Below are positions 8,953-17,479 of a DNA stretch of 64,000 bases, one piece after another. Under the pieces are notes generated by a model, which saw only the letters and a program-made list of their open reading frames with translations, was not told the origin of the DNA and searched no databases. The stretch lies in the NCBI GenBank assembly GCA_044425575.1, contig JAWXVE010000001.1:19678-83677 (forward strand), in the 5' to 3' direction. The stretch comes from JAWXVE01 sp044425575. GTDB taxonomy: Bacteria > Bacillota > Clostridia > Lachnospirales > Lachnospiraceae. Numbering within the stretch: the stretch's first letter is position 1; every line of letters begins with the position of its first letter. A program made the translations under genes and the position numbers.

Positions 8953-10098
8953 ATGAGTAATCGAACAAGTGGAAGAATATTTCTGTCATCACCAACAATG
9001 AATGGGGCAGAACAACAATATATACAAGAGGCATTTGATACAAATTGGGTAGCACCACTTGGTACAAACGTAAATGAATTTGAGAAGGAACTAGCACAAT
9101 ATGTGGGAAGTGGATATGGTGCTGCACTCAGTGCAGGAACGGCAGCTATTCATTTAGCACTTAAACTATCAGATGTTCAACAAGGAGATTTTGTATTTGT
9201 ATCTACTTTGACCTTTTCCGCTACTTGTAACCCAATTGTATATGAAAAAGCGAATCCTGTTTTTATTGATTCAGAACCAGATACATGGAATATGTCGCCA
9301 GAAGCATTGGAGAAGGCATTTCTCGCCTATCCAAAACCAAAGGCAGTAATCTTAGTTCATTTATATGGAACTCCAGCTAAACTAGATGAGATTATGGCAA
9401 TTTGTGAAAAACATCAAGTTCCGCTTATTGAAGATGCAGCAGAGTCATTAGGAGCTACTTATAAGGGAAAGCAAACTGGAACTTTTGGACGAATGGGAAT
9501 CTATTCCTTTAATGGCAATAAGATTATCACCACATCGGGTGGTGGAATGCTTGTATCACAGGACGAAGCATTGATTCAACGAGCACGATTTCTAGCAACA
9601 CAAGCAAGAGATCCGGCAAGACATTACCAGCACTCTGAAATCGGATATAATTATAGAATGTCTAATATTGTAGCTGGAATTGGTAGAGGTCAAATGACTT
9701 GTTTAGACAATCATATTCAGAAGAAGAAAGAACTTTATCTAGAATATAAGGAAGGATTTGCAATTATTCCAGAGATCACTATGAATCCAATGAATCTACA
9801 CGGAGAAAGTAATTATTGGCTATCCTGCATGACTTTGTCTAAGGATTCTAGTGTAACGAAAGATAAGATTATGGACTTGTTGGAAGGTGAAAATATCGAA
9901 GCCAGACCTATTTGGAAACCAATGCACCTACAACCTGTTTTTACACAATATGGGTTCGTACCTCACACAGAGGAGGAGATTTCCGTAGCAGAGGATATTT
10001 TTGCACGAGGAGTTTGCTTGCCAAGTGATGTGAAGAATACATCAGCAGATATGGCATATATTATAGAATGCGTTCAATCACTATTCGCAAAATCCTAG
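8953..10098 (+). CDS. pglE: UDP-4-amino-sugar aminotransferase, PglE-like (DegT family)
   Basis: A PLP-dependent DegT/DnrJ/EryC1 aminotransferase of 381 residues. It begins with RIFLSSPTMNGAEQQYIQEA and TNWVAPLG, typical of the PglE/LegC group. VLVHLYG and IEDAAESLGA precede the cofactor lysine in SFNGNKIITTSGGG. PglE converts the 4-keto product of PglF to UDP-4-amino-4,6-dideoxy-GlcNAc. ATG 8953 is chosen because AGGAGAAAGG at ~8932-8941 sits upstream; the TTG at 8941 would overlap that site. Context with PglF (5926) and PglC (10116) supports this role. No PglD N-acetyltransferase follows, so whether the amine becomes acetylated is open. Confidence 0.88.
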   Translation: MSNRTSGRIFLSSPTMNGAEQQYIQEAFDTNWVAPLGTNVNEFEKELAQYVGSGYGAALSAGTAAIHLALKLSDVQQGDFVFVSTLTFSATCNPIVYEKANPVFIDSEPDTWNMSPEALEKAFLAYPKPKAVILVHLYGTPAKLDEIMAICEKHQVPLIEDAAESLGATYKGKQTGTFGRMGIYSFNGNKIITTSGGGMLVSQDEALIQRARFLATQARDPARHYQHSEIGYNYRMSNIVAGIGRGQMTCLDNHIQKKKELYLEYKEGFAIIPEITMNPMNLHGESNYWLSCMTLSKDSSVTKDKIMDLLEGENIEARPIWKPMHLQPVFTQYGFVPHTEEEISVAEDIFARGVCLPSDVKNTSADMAYIIECVQSLFAKS

Positions 10099-10115
10099 TG
10101 AGAAAAGGGGATACC

Positions 10116-10724
10116 ATGTACCAAAAGTATGGAAAGAGAATCTTAGATGTAGCCATTGCACTCACGGCGTTGGTCATTGCATTGCCAATTATGGTGATAC
10201 TAGCAGTGCTTATTTTCTGCTTTCTAGGTTCTCCCGTGATTTTCACCCAAGAGAGACCGGGGAAAAATGAGGTTGTGTTTAAGTTGTATAAGTTTCGTTC
10301 TATGAGCCAGAAGAAAGATAAACAAGGCAATCTTTTGCCTGATGAAATGCGATTAACAAAGTTTGGTAAATTATTAAGAAGTACTAGTTTAGATGAATTA
10401 CCCGAATTATTTAATATTATTAAAGGCGATATGAGTATTGTAGGACCAAGACCCTTGCTAGTTGAGTATTTGCCATATTACACCAAAGAAGAGCGAATTC
10501 GTCATAGTGTGTTGCCAGGTCTTACTATTCCAGATGTATTGTATAAGAATCTACATAATAGTTGGGATGAACAATTAAATCATGATATTTGGTATGCCCA
10601 CCATTGTTCATTTCGAACAGATTGTAGAATTGTGGTGGCAACTGTAGGGAAATTAATGCAGAGGAATAAAGAGCAATATGGAAGTTATGTACGGGGAAAA
10701 TTAAGTGATGAGCGTAAGAAATAG
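10116..10724 (+). CDS. pglC: Initiating phosphosugar transferase, PglC-like
   Basis: A small monotopic phosphoglycosyl transferase (202 residues, bacterial sugar transferase family) with one re-entrant N-terminal helix (residues ~8-35). It has KRILD at the start, the KLYKFRSM motif and the catalytic Asp-Glu pair in TSLDELPEL, then GDMSIVGPRPLL. It transfers a sugar 1-phosphate to undecaprenyl phosphate as the first step of glycan assembly. The ATG at 10116 follows AAAAGGGG (10103-10110). The family's usual GWAQVNGRN-like loop after PGLT is replaced by IPDVLYKNLHNSWDEQ, a divergent subtype. Its substrate is probably the 4-amino or 4-acetamido sugar made by the preceding enzymes. Confidence 0.9.
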   Translation: MYQKYGKRILDVAIALTALVIALPIMVILAVLIFCFLGSPVIFTQERPGKNEVVFKLYKFRSMSQKKDKQGNLLPDEMRLTKFGKLLRSTSLDELPELFNIIKGDMSIVGPRPLLVEYLPYYTKEERIRHSVLPGLTIPDVLYKNLHNSWDEQLNHDIWYAHHCSFRTDCRIVVATVGKLMQRNKEQYGSYVRGKLSDERKK

Positions 10725-10763
10725 AGATGAAAATGATATTAATAGCTTGAAATGAGAAGAATT

Positions 10764-11879
10764 ATGAAAACAATAATGATATTAACAAACAGTGATAAAG
10801 GGTTGCATGATTTCAGAAATGAAGTATTACTTAGGCTAATTGAGAAATCCTATCAGGTAGTCATTGTGTCTCCAATGGAATTGTATAGAGAGTATTTTGA
10901 ATCAATTGGATGCAAGTGTATTCCTATGGAGATACAGAGGCGTGGAATGAATCCCATCACAGATTTCAAGTTGTTCCAAGCATATAGAAGGTTATTGAAA
11001 AAGATGAACCCTTATGTGGTATTAACCTATACCATTAAACCAAATGTGTACGGTGGACTTGCTTGTCGAATACAGCATATCACCTACTTTTCTAATGTAA
11101 CAGGACTAGGCACAAGCTTGACAGGAAATAGTAAGATGAAACATTTTATCCTAATGTTATATCGAATGGGGCTAAAAGGAGCACGGTGTGTTTTCTTTCA
11201 AAACAAGACAAATTTAGAATTTATGCAAAAATACGATTGCATTCAGGCTAAAGTACGTCTCTTACCTGGTTCTGGTATTAATTTAGAGGAATTTGCATAT
11301 GAGACCTATCCAGAAGAAGGAACTATTCGATTGCTTACCATTGGTCGCATTATGAAGGATAAAGGAATTAGAGAATTATTAAATGTGATTCCACAGATAT
11401 GTGAAGAATTTGACAATGTTATTTTCGAATTACTAGGAGAGTACGAGGAAGAAGATCGTATTTTACTAGAACCTATCATAGAAAACTTGCAAAAAGCAGG
11501 TATGATAAGGTATTATGGTTATCAAGAGAATGCAAGAGAATATATTAAGAAGGCACATATACTCATTCACCCATCCTATCACGAGGGCATGTCCAATGTT
11601 ATGTTAGAGGCAGCAGCTACAGGGCGCCCCATTATTGCAAGTGATATTCCTGGATGTAGAGAAATCATACAAGATGGTAGAACAGGAATGTTATGTAAGT
11701 CGAAAGAGGAAGAGTCTTTATATAAAAGTCTACATACTATGCTAAAGAAAAGTACGCAGGAACGAGAAGAAATGGGACAAGCGGGAAGAGAATATGTGGA
11801 GAAGCATTTCAGTCGAACATTAGTAGTTGATGCCTACCTAGAAGAAATTAAAGCTGTAACTCAGGATACAGAGAAGTAG
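10764..11879 (+). CDS. Glycosyltransferase family 4, PglA/CapM-like
   Basis: A GT-B glycosyltransferase of 371 residues. The N-terminal half shows the PglA-like layout, with NPITDFKLFQAY, TIKPNVYGG and TYFSNVTGLGT. The C-terminal half carries the donor-binding HEGMSNVMLEAAATG (E-x7-E) pattern. PglA adds the second sugar (HexNAc) to undecaprenyl-diphosphate bacillosamine, and here the gene directly follows the PglC-like transferase. ATG 10764 has GAGAAG about 6 bases upstream and is preferred over ATG 10752. The role as second-step transferase is inferred from similarity and position. Confidence 0.82.
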   Translation: MKTIMILTNSDKGLHDFRNEVLLRLIEKSYQVVIVSPMELYREYFESIGCKCIPMEIQRRGMNPITDFKLFQAYRRLLKKMNPYVVLTYTIKPNVYGGLACRIQHITYFSNVTGLGTSLTGNSKMKHFILMLYRMGLKGARCVFFQNKTNLEFMQKYDCIQAKVRLLPGSGINLEEFAYETYPEEGTIRLLTIGRIMKDKGIRELLNVIPQICEEFDNVIFELLGEYEEEDRILLEPIIENLQKAGMIRYYGYQENAREYIKKAHILIHPSYHEGMSNVMLEAAATGRPIIASDIPGCREIIQDGRTGMLCKSKEEESLYKSLHTMLKKSTQEREEMGQAGREYVEKHFSRTLVVDAYLEEIKAVTQDTEK

Positions 11880-11909
11880 AGTTGAACATGTGAAGGAGAA
11901 TAGAGAATC

Positions 11910-13226
11910 ATGAATTTATATGCAGAAATTGCAGATGGAAATGAAAAAATATCATTAGTAGGACTTGGGTATGTAGGCATGCCAATTGCAGTTGCTTTTG
12001 CCAAGAAAGTCAAGGTGGTAGGGTTTGATTTAAATAAAGAAAAAATCGAACTATACTTAAATGGTGTAGATCCTACAAAAGAAGTGGGAGATGAGGTCAT
12101 TCAGAATACGTCAGTAGAATTTACTGCAGATGAAACAAAGTTAAGGGAAGCCAAATTTCATATTGTAGCAGTTCCGACACCTGTTAATGCTGATCATACA
12201 CCAGATTTAACACCAGTAGAAGGGGCAAGTAGAATCCTAGGTCGTAATTTAACAAAAGGCTCTATTGTAGTCTTTGAATCTACTGTGTATCCAGGTGTAA
12301 CAGAAGATATTTGTATACCAATTCTAGAAGAAGAATCAGGGCTTAAGTGTGGAGAAGACTTTACAGTAGGGTATTCACCAGAACGTATTAATCCGGGAGA
12401 TAAAGTACACCGCCTTGAAACCATTACAAAGATTGTGTCAGGAATGGATGAAGAATCCTTAGATACCATAGCAAAAATCTACGAATTAGTTGTGGAAGTA
12501 GGTGTTTACCGTGCAGAAAGTATTAAAGTAGCAGAAGCGGCTAAGGTAATTGAAAATAGTCAAAGAGATATTAACATTGCCTTTATGAACGAATTATCTA
12601 TTATTTTCAACAAAATGGGTATTGATACACAAGCAGTGTTAAAAGCGGCAGGGACAAAGTGGAACTTTTTACCATTCTTCCCAGGGTTAGTAGGAGGGCA
12701 TTGTATTGGAGTTGACCCTTATTACTTAACTTATAAGGCGGAGGAGCTTGGCTACCATTCACAGATTATCTTATCAGGTCGTCGCATTAATGATGATATG
12801 GGAAGATATGTGGCGGAAAGTATTGTAAAGAAATTAATACAAGCAGAGCTTCCTGTAAATCATGCCAACGTAGCGATTTTAGGATTTACCTTTAAAGAAA
12901 ATTGTCCAGATACAAGAAACACAAAAGTGATTGATATTTATAAGGAATTACAGGAGTACGGTATTACTCCAATGGTTGCAGACCCAGCGGCAGATGCAGA
13001 AGAAGCGAAGAAATTATATGGGATTGAATTCGTAGATATAAATACAATAAAAGATATGGATGCAGTAATTTTGGCAGTATCACATGATGAGTTTACGAAG
13101 CTAGGACAAGAAGAATTATCAGTAATGTTTAATCAGACAAATGGAACAAAAGTCTTAATCGATATTAAAGGAATCTTAAACCGTAGAGAATACGAAGGTG
13201 CGGGCTATTCTTATTGGAGATTATAG
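11910..13226 (+). CDS. tviB: UDP-N-acetylglucosamine 6-dehydrogenase, TviB/WbpO-like
   Basis: A 438-residue nucleotide-sugar dehydrogenase. The N-terminal Rossmann motif is GLGYVGMP; the central domain has STVYPGVTE. The catalytic cysteine lies in GGHCIGVDPYYL, and GFTFKENCPDTRNTKV marks the C-terminal substrate domain. The LGYHSQIILSGRRINDDM segment is typical of TviB/WbpO, which oxidise UDP-GlcNAc or UDP-GalNAc to the uronic acid with two NAD+. The epimerase gene 13239 starts 12 bases later; this pair is the known TviB-TviC (WbpO-WbpP) route to UDP-GalNAcA. AAGGAG precedes the ATG. Confidence 0.93.
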   Translation: MNLYAEIADGNEKISLVGLGYVGMPIAVAFAKKVKVVGFDLNKEKIELYLNGVDPTKEVGDEVIQNTSVEFTADETKLREAKFHIVAVPTPVNADHTPDLTPVEGASRILGRNLTKGSIVVFESTVYPGVTEDICIPILEEESGLKCGEDFTVGYSPERINPGDKVHRLETITKIVSGMDEESLDTIAKIYELVVEVGVYRAESIKVAEAAKVIENSQRDINIAFMNELSIIFNKMGIDTQAVLKAAGTKWNFLPFFPGLVGGHCIGVDPYYLTYKAEELGYHSQIILSGRRINDDMGRYVAESIVKKLIQAELPVNHANVAILGFTFKENCPDTRNTKVIDIYKELQEYGITPMVADPAADAEEAKKLYGIEFVDINTIKDMDAVILAVSHDEFTKLGQEELSVMFNQTNGTKVLIDIKGILNRREYEGAGYSYWRL

Positions 13227-13238
13227 AAAAGAGGAAAA

Positions 13239-14213
13239 ATGGGCTATAAACAATTAAAGTTTCCACAAGAAAGCATATTCCTAGTAACAGGTGGTGCTGG
13301 ATTTATTGGAACGAATTTATGTGAGGCAATTCTAAACATGGGGTATGAGGTTCGCTGTTTAGATGACCTTTCTACTGGAAAAGCAGCACATGTACAATTA
13401 TTTGAAAATCATCCGAAGTATACGTTTGTGAGGGGCGATATTAAAGATTTGGAAACGTGTATGGAAGCTTGTAAAGGTGTGGATTACGTATTACATCAAG
13501 CGGCATGGGGAAGTGTACCTCGCAGCATTGAAATGCCATTATTTTATGAGCAGAATAATATTATGGGAACCCTTAATATGATGGAAGCTGCTAGACAAAA
13601 TGGAGTCAAGAAGTTCGTCTATGCATCTAGTTCGTCTGTATATGGAGACCATCCACAGTTGCCTAAGAAAGAAGGTGTGGAAGGTGAGTTGCTATCCCCA
13701 TATGCATTAACAAAACGAACCAATGAAGAATATGGTAAGCTCTACACGAAGTTATATGGACTTGATACGTATGGAATGCGTTATTTCAACGTATTTGGTA
13801 GGAGACAGAACCCAGAAGGGATGTATGCAGCAGTAATTCCGAAATTCTTAAAACAATTACTTGCAGGCGAAGTGCCAACCATTAATGGAGATGGCAGACA
13901 ATCAAGAGACTTTACCTATATTGATAATGTAATTGAAGCCAATTTAAAGGCGTGTCTTGCGTCTTCTGAGGCAGCAGGCAATGCATTTAACATAGGATAT
14001 GGTGGTAGGGAATTCTTAATTGATATTTATCATCATTTATGTGAAGCACTTGAATTAAAAGTAGAACCTAATTTTGGACCAAATCGATTAGGAGATGTAA
14101 GAGATTCAAATGCCGATATTTCAAAAGCAAGAGAATTGTTATCATATGACCCAGAATATGATTTTAAGGCAGGAATTACACTAGCCATTGAGTGGTATAA
14201 GGAGAATCTATAG
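13239..14213 (+). CDS. tviC: UDP-GlcNAc(A) C4 epimerase, TviC/WbpP-like
   Basis: An extended SDR epimerase of 324 residues: TGGAGFIGTNL at residues 17-27 binds NAD, HQAAWGSVPRSIEMP follows, SSSSVYGD carries the catalytic serine and SPYALTK the YxxxK pair. The C-terminal GDGRQSRDFTYIDNVIEAN segment is standard for UDP-HexNAc epimerases. WbpP/TviC interconvert UDP-GlcNAc and UDP-GalNAc or their uronic acids. Placed directly after the 6-dehydrogenase, it most likely supplies UDP-GalNAcA. The start has GAGGAAAA just upstream. Specificity is inferred from family and context. Confidence 0.92.
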   Translation: MGYKQLKFPQESIFLVTGGAGFIGTNLCEAILNMGYEVRCLDDLSTGKAAHVQLFENHPKYTFVRGDIKDLETCMEACKGVDYVLHQAAWGSVPRSIEMPLFYEQNNIMGTLNMMEAARQNGVKKFVYASSSSVYGDHPQLPKKEGVEGELLSPYALTKRTNEEYGKLYTKLYGLDTYGMRYFNVFGRRQNPEGMYAAVIPKFLKQLLAGEVPTINGDGRQSRDFTYIDNVIEANLKACLASSEAAGNAFNIGYGGREFLIDIYHHLCEALELKVEPNFGPNRLGDVRDSNADISKARELLSYDPEYDFKAGITLAIEWYKENL

Positions 14214-14232
14214 AAATTATAGGAGAGAATCG

Positions 14233-15153
14233 ATGCATTATGAATTTGTGTTGTTTGGTGTAAAGGATGCAACAGAAGAAATTGCACAGTATGTCGAAGA
14301 AAATTTACGCAAAGTAGATTTGATTGTTACCATAGATCCTTGCGTTTTGTCAAATAACCATGTAGCGGGTTATAAAGGCCTTTCAGAATTGACACAGCGA
14401 TATCAGATTCCGATTTTTGAGACAAAAGATTATGGACTAAACGATCAAGAGACCAAACAATTTTTCACGGAACATACATTTGGCATTGCAGTATCCATGG
14501 GATGGCAACGGATTATTCCAACACATGTATTAGAATCCTTTGAACATGGAATATTTGGATTTCATGGTTCTTGTGGATATCTACCCTATGGAAGAGGACG
14601 TTCACCCCTTAACTGGTCCATGATTAATGGGGATACTAGATTTATCTTGAACTTATTTCAATATGATGAGCAGGCAGATAGTCCCAATGTATTTGCGAAT
14701 GAGATGTTTGGAATTACAGAATATGATACCATTCGTACTTTGCAATATAAGAATATAATTGTATCAAAGCGTTTGATTAAGCGATTGGTCAAGGCGTATG
14801 AGTCGAATCATATTACAATTAATCAAGTATCAAAAGATTCTGATAGTTGGTATTGCAAACGAACTGCGAAAGATGGCAAATTAGATTTTACGAAGAAAAC
14901 GAGAGAACTCTATAACTTAATTAGGGGGGTGTCGGAGCCATTTCCTGGTGCATTTGCATATTGCAACGAGGAAAAAGTAACCATATGGGAGGCGTATCCT
15001 TTTGATGAAATGCTTGATTTTTCAGAATATCAGGTAGGAGAAGTAATTGAGAAAATGGATGATTGCTTCGTTATAAGAACAATTGATGGATCCCTTGTAA
15101 TCAAGCGATATGAAGCAAATTGTACAATTGCAGTTGGGGATATAATGTTATAG
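14233..15153 (+). CDS. Sugar N-formyltransferase-like protein (Fmt fold)
   Basis: A 306-residue protein with the methionyl-tRNA formyltransferase fold. The central segment HGSCGYLPYGRGRSPLNW corresponds to the Fmt HPSLLPxYRGxxP region, so the catalytic histidine is kept. The usual asparagine two residues before it is glycine (FGFH), and the loop normally reading DDGDI is DSPNV. A C-terminal domain follows, as in sugar formyltransferases. The position after the UDP-GalNAcA enzymes and near a deacetylase and amidotransferases suggests formylation of an aminouronic acid. ATG 14233 is chosen for its AGGAGAG site; a longer start at 14188 would overlap tviC. The sugar substrate is inferred, not shown. 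Confidence 0.72.
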   Translation: MHYEFVLFGVKDATEEIAQYVEENLRKVDLIVTIDPCVLSNNHVAGYKGLSELTQRYQIPIFETKDYGLNDQETKQFFTEHTFGIAVSMGWQRIIPTHVLESFEHGIFGFHGSCGYLPYGRGRSPLNWSMINGDTRFILNLFQYDEQADSPNVFANEMFGITEYDTIRTLQYKNIIVSKRLIKRLVKAYESNHITINQVSKDSDSWYCKRTAKDGKLDFTKKTRELYNLIRGVSEPFPGAFAYCNEEKVTIWEAYPFDEMLDFSEYQVGEVIEKMDDCFVIRTIDGSLVIKRYEANCTIAVGDIML

Positions 15154-15177
15154 AAATGGATGAGTGGAGATAGTGAC

Positions 15178-16287
15178 ATGAGTGATCTGGTACGTATTTT
15201 GCATGTATTTGGAGTGGTTAATTTAGGAGGTGCAGAGAGTCGGATTATGGATTTGTATAGAACCATTGACAGAACGAAATTTCAATTTGATTTCATGGTG
15301 CATACCACAGAACGTGGACATTACCAAGATGAGATTGAATCAATGGGAGGCCATGTATACAATGTACCTAGATTTGTAGTATCTAATATGCTCTCTTATA
15401 AGAAGGCTTGGGTTCAGTTCTTTCAAGAGCATACAGAGTATCAAGTGGTACATGGTCATATGACTAGTACTGCTTCTGTCTATCTTCCTATTGCTAAGAA
15501 ATCGGGTGTACCGATTACGATTGCACATTCTAGAAATGCGGGAGTTGATGTGGGAATAAAAGGGAACATTACACACCTTATGAGGCATAATTTATGGAAA
15601 AAGTGTGATTATTGTTTGGCTTGTTCTACAGAGGCGTCCTATGCCGTATTTGGTAAAAAGCAAAGCGTGCAAGAAAAAGTCGTAATGTTACCAAACGGAA
15701 TACGTACAAGGAATTATGAATATCAACCTGAAGTGGCAAATAGAATCCGAGGAGAACTGAATTTAGTTGGAAGATGGATTATTGGTCATGTAGGAAGATT
15801 TCATAAGGCTAAGAATCATGAATTTTTAATCGATATTTTTAGTGAGATTAAAAAGAGGGAAGAGAAAGCTGTTTTAATTCTTCTAGGAGAAGGTGCACTC
15901 ATGCCTAAAATACAAGAAAAAGTACAACAACTAGCATTGGAAAAAGATGTTGTGTTTCTAGGCAATCGAACACCGATTGCAGATTATTATCAAGTTATGG
16001 ATTATTTTGTATTTCCGTCGTTTTATGAAGGGATGCCGGGAGTAGTTGTAGAGGCACAGTGTACTGGTCTAAGGTGTATATTGTCTGAGAATATTACTAG
16101 AGAAGTAGCAGTCACCAATGGAGTAAGGTATGAGTCATTACAAACTTCTGCAAAGGAGTGGGCAAACAAGGTAATAGAGACAAAAGATTATGAAAGACAA
16201 TCTAAAGTCAATGAATTAATAGAAAAAGGTTTTGATGTAGAAAGTCAGTGGGAAGTGATTCAACAAATTTATCTTCGTGAGCAATAG
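15178..16287 (+). CDS. Glycosyltransferase family 4
   Basis: A GT-B enzyme of 369 residues resembling EpsF-type glycosyltransferases. The N-terminal LGGAESRIMDLY segment is the acceptor-domain signature, VHGHMTSTASVY follows, and the donor domain has GHVGRFHKAKNHEF and FYEGMPGVVVEAQCTG. It is likely to add one sugar of the repeat unit at the cytoplasmic face. The start at 15178 follows GGAGA; an earlier ATG (15160) is possible. It is the first of several consecutive GT4 genes between the uronic-acid and amidotransferase genes. Confidence 0.85.
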   Translation: MSDLVRILHVFGVVNLGGAESRIMDLYRTIDRTKFQFDFMVHTTERGHYQDEIESMGGHVYNVPRFVVSNMLSYKKAWVQFFQEHTEYQVVHGHMTSTASVYLPIAKKSGVPITIAHSRNAGVDVGIKGNITHLMRHNLWKKCDYCLACSTEASYAVFGKKQSVQEKVVMLPNGIRTRNYEYQPEVANRIRGELNLVGRWIIGHVGRFHKAKNHEFLIDIFSEIKKREEKAVLILLGEGALMPKIQEKVQQLALEKDVVFLGNRTPIADYYQVMDYFVFPSFYEGMPGVVVEAQCTGLRCILSENITREVAVTNGVRYESLQTSAKEWANKVIETKDYERQSKVNELIEKGFDVESQWEVIQQIYLREQ

Positions 16288-16305
16288 AGAAAAAGGGTTT
16301 TGTAT

Positions 16306-17463
16306 ATGAGTAGAAAGAATATTGTATTGATTGTTCCAACCCTGCATCAAGGTGGCATTGAACGCATGTGTATGTTGACTGCTAGATTACTACAAGCATA
16401 TGCAAATGTAGTGGTAGTTATCTTTAATGATGCGGATATATTCTATGATGTAACAGGAGTAGAAGTTATTCCATTGAATTTAGAGAGTCGCCCTAGTAAA
16501 ATAGGCAAGATAACACAGCTGATAAGGCGGATATTAGCGTTGCGTAAGATAAAGAAACAATATAAAGCAGACCTTTCCTATAGTTTTGGAGATACTGCTA
16601 ATTTAGCAAATGTATTTTCTAAATCTAGAGGGGAAACGTGGTGTGGGATGCGTGCATATGGATCGTTACGAGATCGAAAGTGCGTCTTATTACCGTGCAA
16701 GTTGGCGAATCGAGTGATTGCTTGCAGTCATGTCATGGCGAAGGAAATAGAACGTATGTATCCCAAGAAGCAAATCGATGTATTGTATAATCCTTGTGAT
16801 ATGCAAATGATTGAGAAGAGAGCTAGAGAACAGATTGCTGAGTCGTATACATTTGCCACGGAGGATGTATTTACCATAATAACTATGGGGAGAGCCCATG
16901 ATGTAAAAGGATATTGGCATTTGCTGAAAGCGTTTTCGATCATGAAGCGAGAGATAGCAAAGTGCCATTTAGTGTTTATTGGAGATGGAGATTATAGCGA
17001 GTATATGCAATTGGCCACCCAGTTAGGTATTAGAGATGATGTAACGTTTGCAGGGGTGCAAGCTAATCCGTTTTCCTTATTGCACCAAGGGAATCTCTAT
17101 CTGCTTACGTCAGAGAGCGAAGGATTTCCAAATGCCCTTGTAGAAGCAATGGCAGTAGGAATTCCTGTGATGTCTGTGAATTGCAAAAGCGGACCAGCGG
17201 AGATTTTATCCAAAGATTATAGATTGGTTGAAGATGATACGAAGGTCTATTATGAAGAATATGGAATTCTATTACCGACGATTAATGGTGTGAAGAACTT
17301 AGAACCGTCCATACTAGAAGAGGAAGATCATGTGATTGCAACTGAGATGGTGAAAATTTATCAGAATACAGCCATGCAACAAGTATATAAATGCAAGTCA
17401 AAAGATCGTGCAAGAACCTTCTCTAATGATACGTATGTACATGATTTCATGGGTATGGTATAA
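16306..17463 (+). CDS. Glycosyltransferase family 4
   Basis: A GT-B enzyme of 385 residues. It shows LHQGGIERMCMLTARLL at the N-terminus, a central ACSHVMAKEIERM region, and donor-site motifs GRAHDVKGYWHLLKAF and SESEGFPNALVEAMAVG (E-x7-E). The segment NCKSGPAEIL is close to that of the PglH/PglJ-like GalNAc transferases. AAAGGG lies upstream of ATG 16306; a TTG at 16300 is the alternative. The next gene begins 16 bases after the stop. The donor and linkage are unknown. Confidence 0.85.
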   Translation: MSRKNIVLIVPTLHQGGIERMCMLTARLLQAYANVVVVIFNDADIFYDVTGVEVIPLNLESRPSKIGKITQLIRRILALRKIKKQYKADLSYSFGDTANLANVFSKSRGETWCGMRAYGSLRDRKCVLLPCKLANRVIACSHVMAKEIERMYPKKQIDVLYNPCDMQMIEKRAREQIAESYTFATEDVFTIITMGRAHDVKGYWHLLKAFSIMKREIAKCHLVFIGDGDYSEYMQLATQLGIRDDVTFAGVQANPFSLLHQGNLYLLTSESEGFPNALVEAMAVGIPVMSVNCKSGPAEILSKDYRLVEDDTKVYYEEYGILLPTINGVKNLEPSILEEEDHVIATEMVKIYQNTAMQQVYKCKSKDRARTFSNDTYVHDFMGMV

Positions 17464-17479
17464 TAAAAAGGATATGTTT

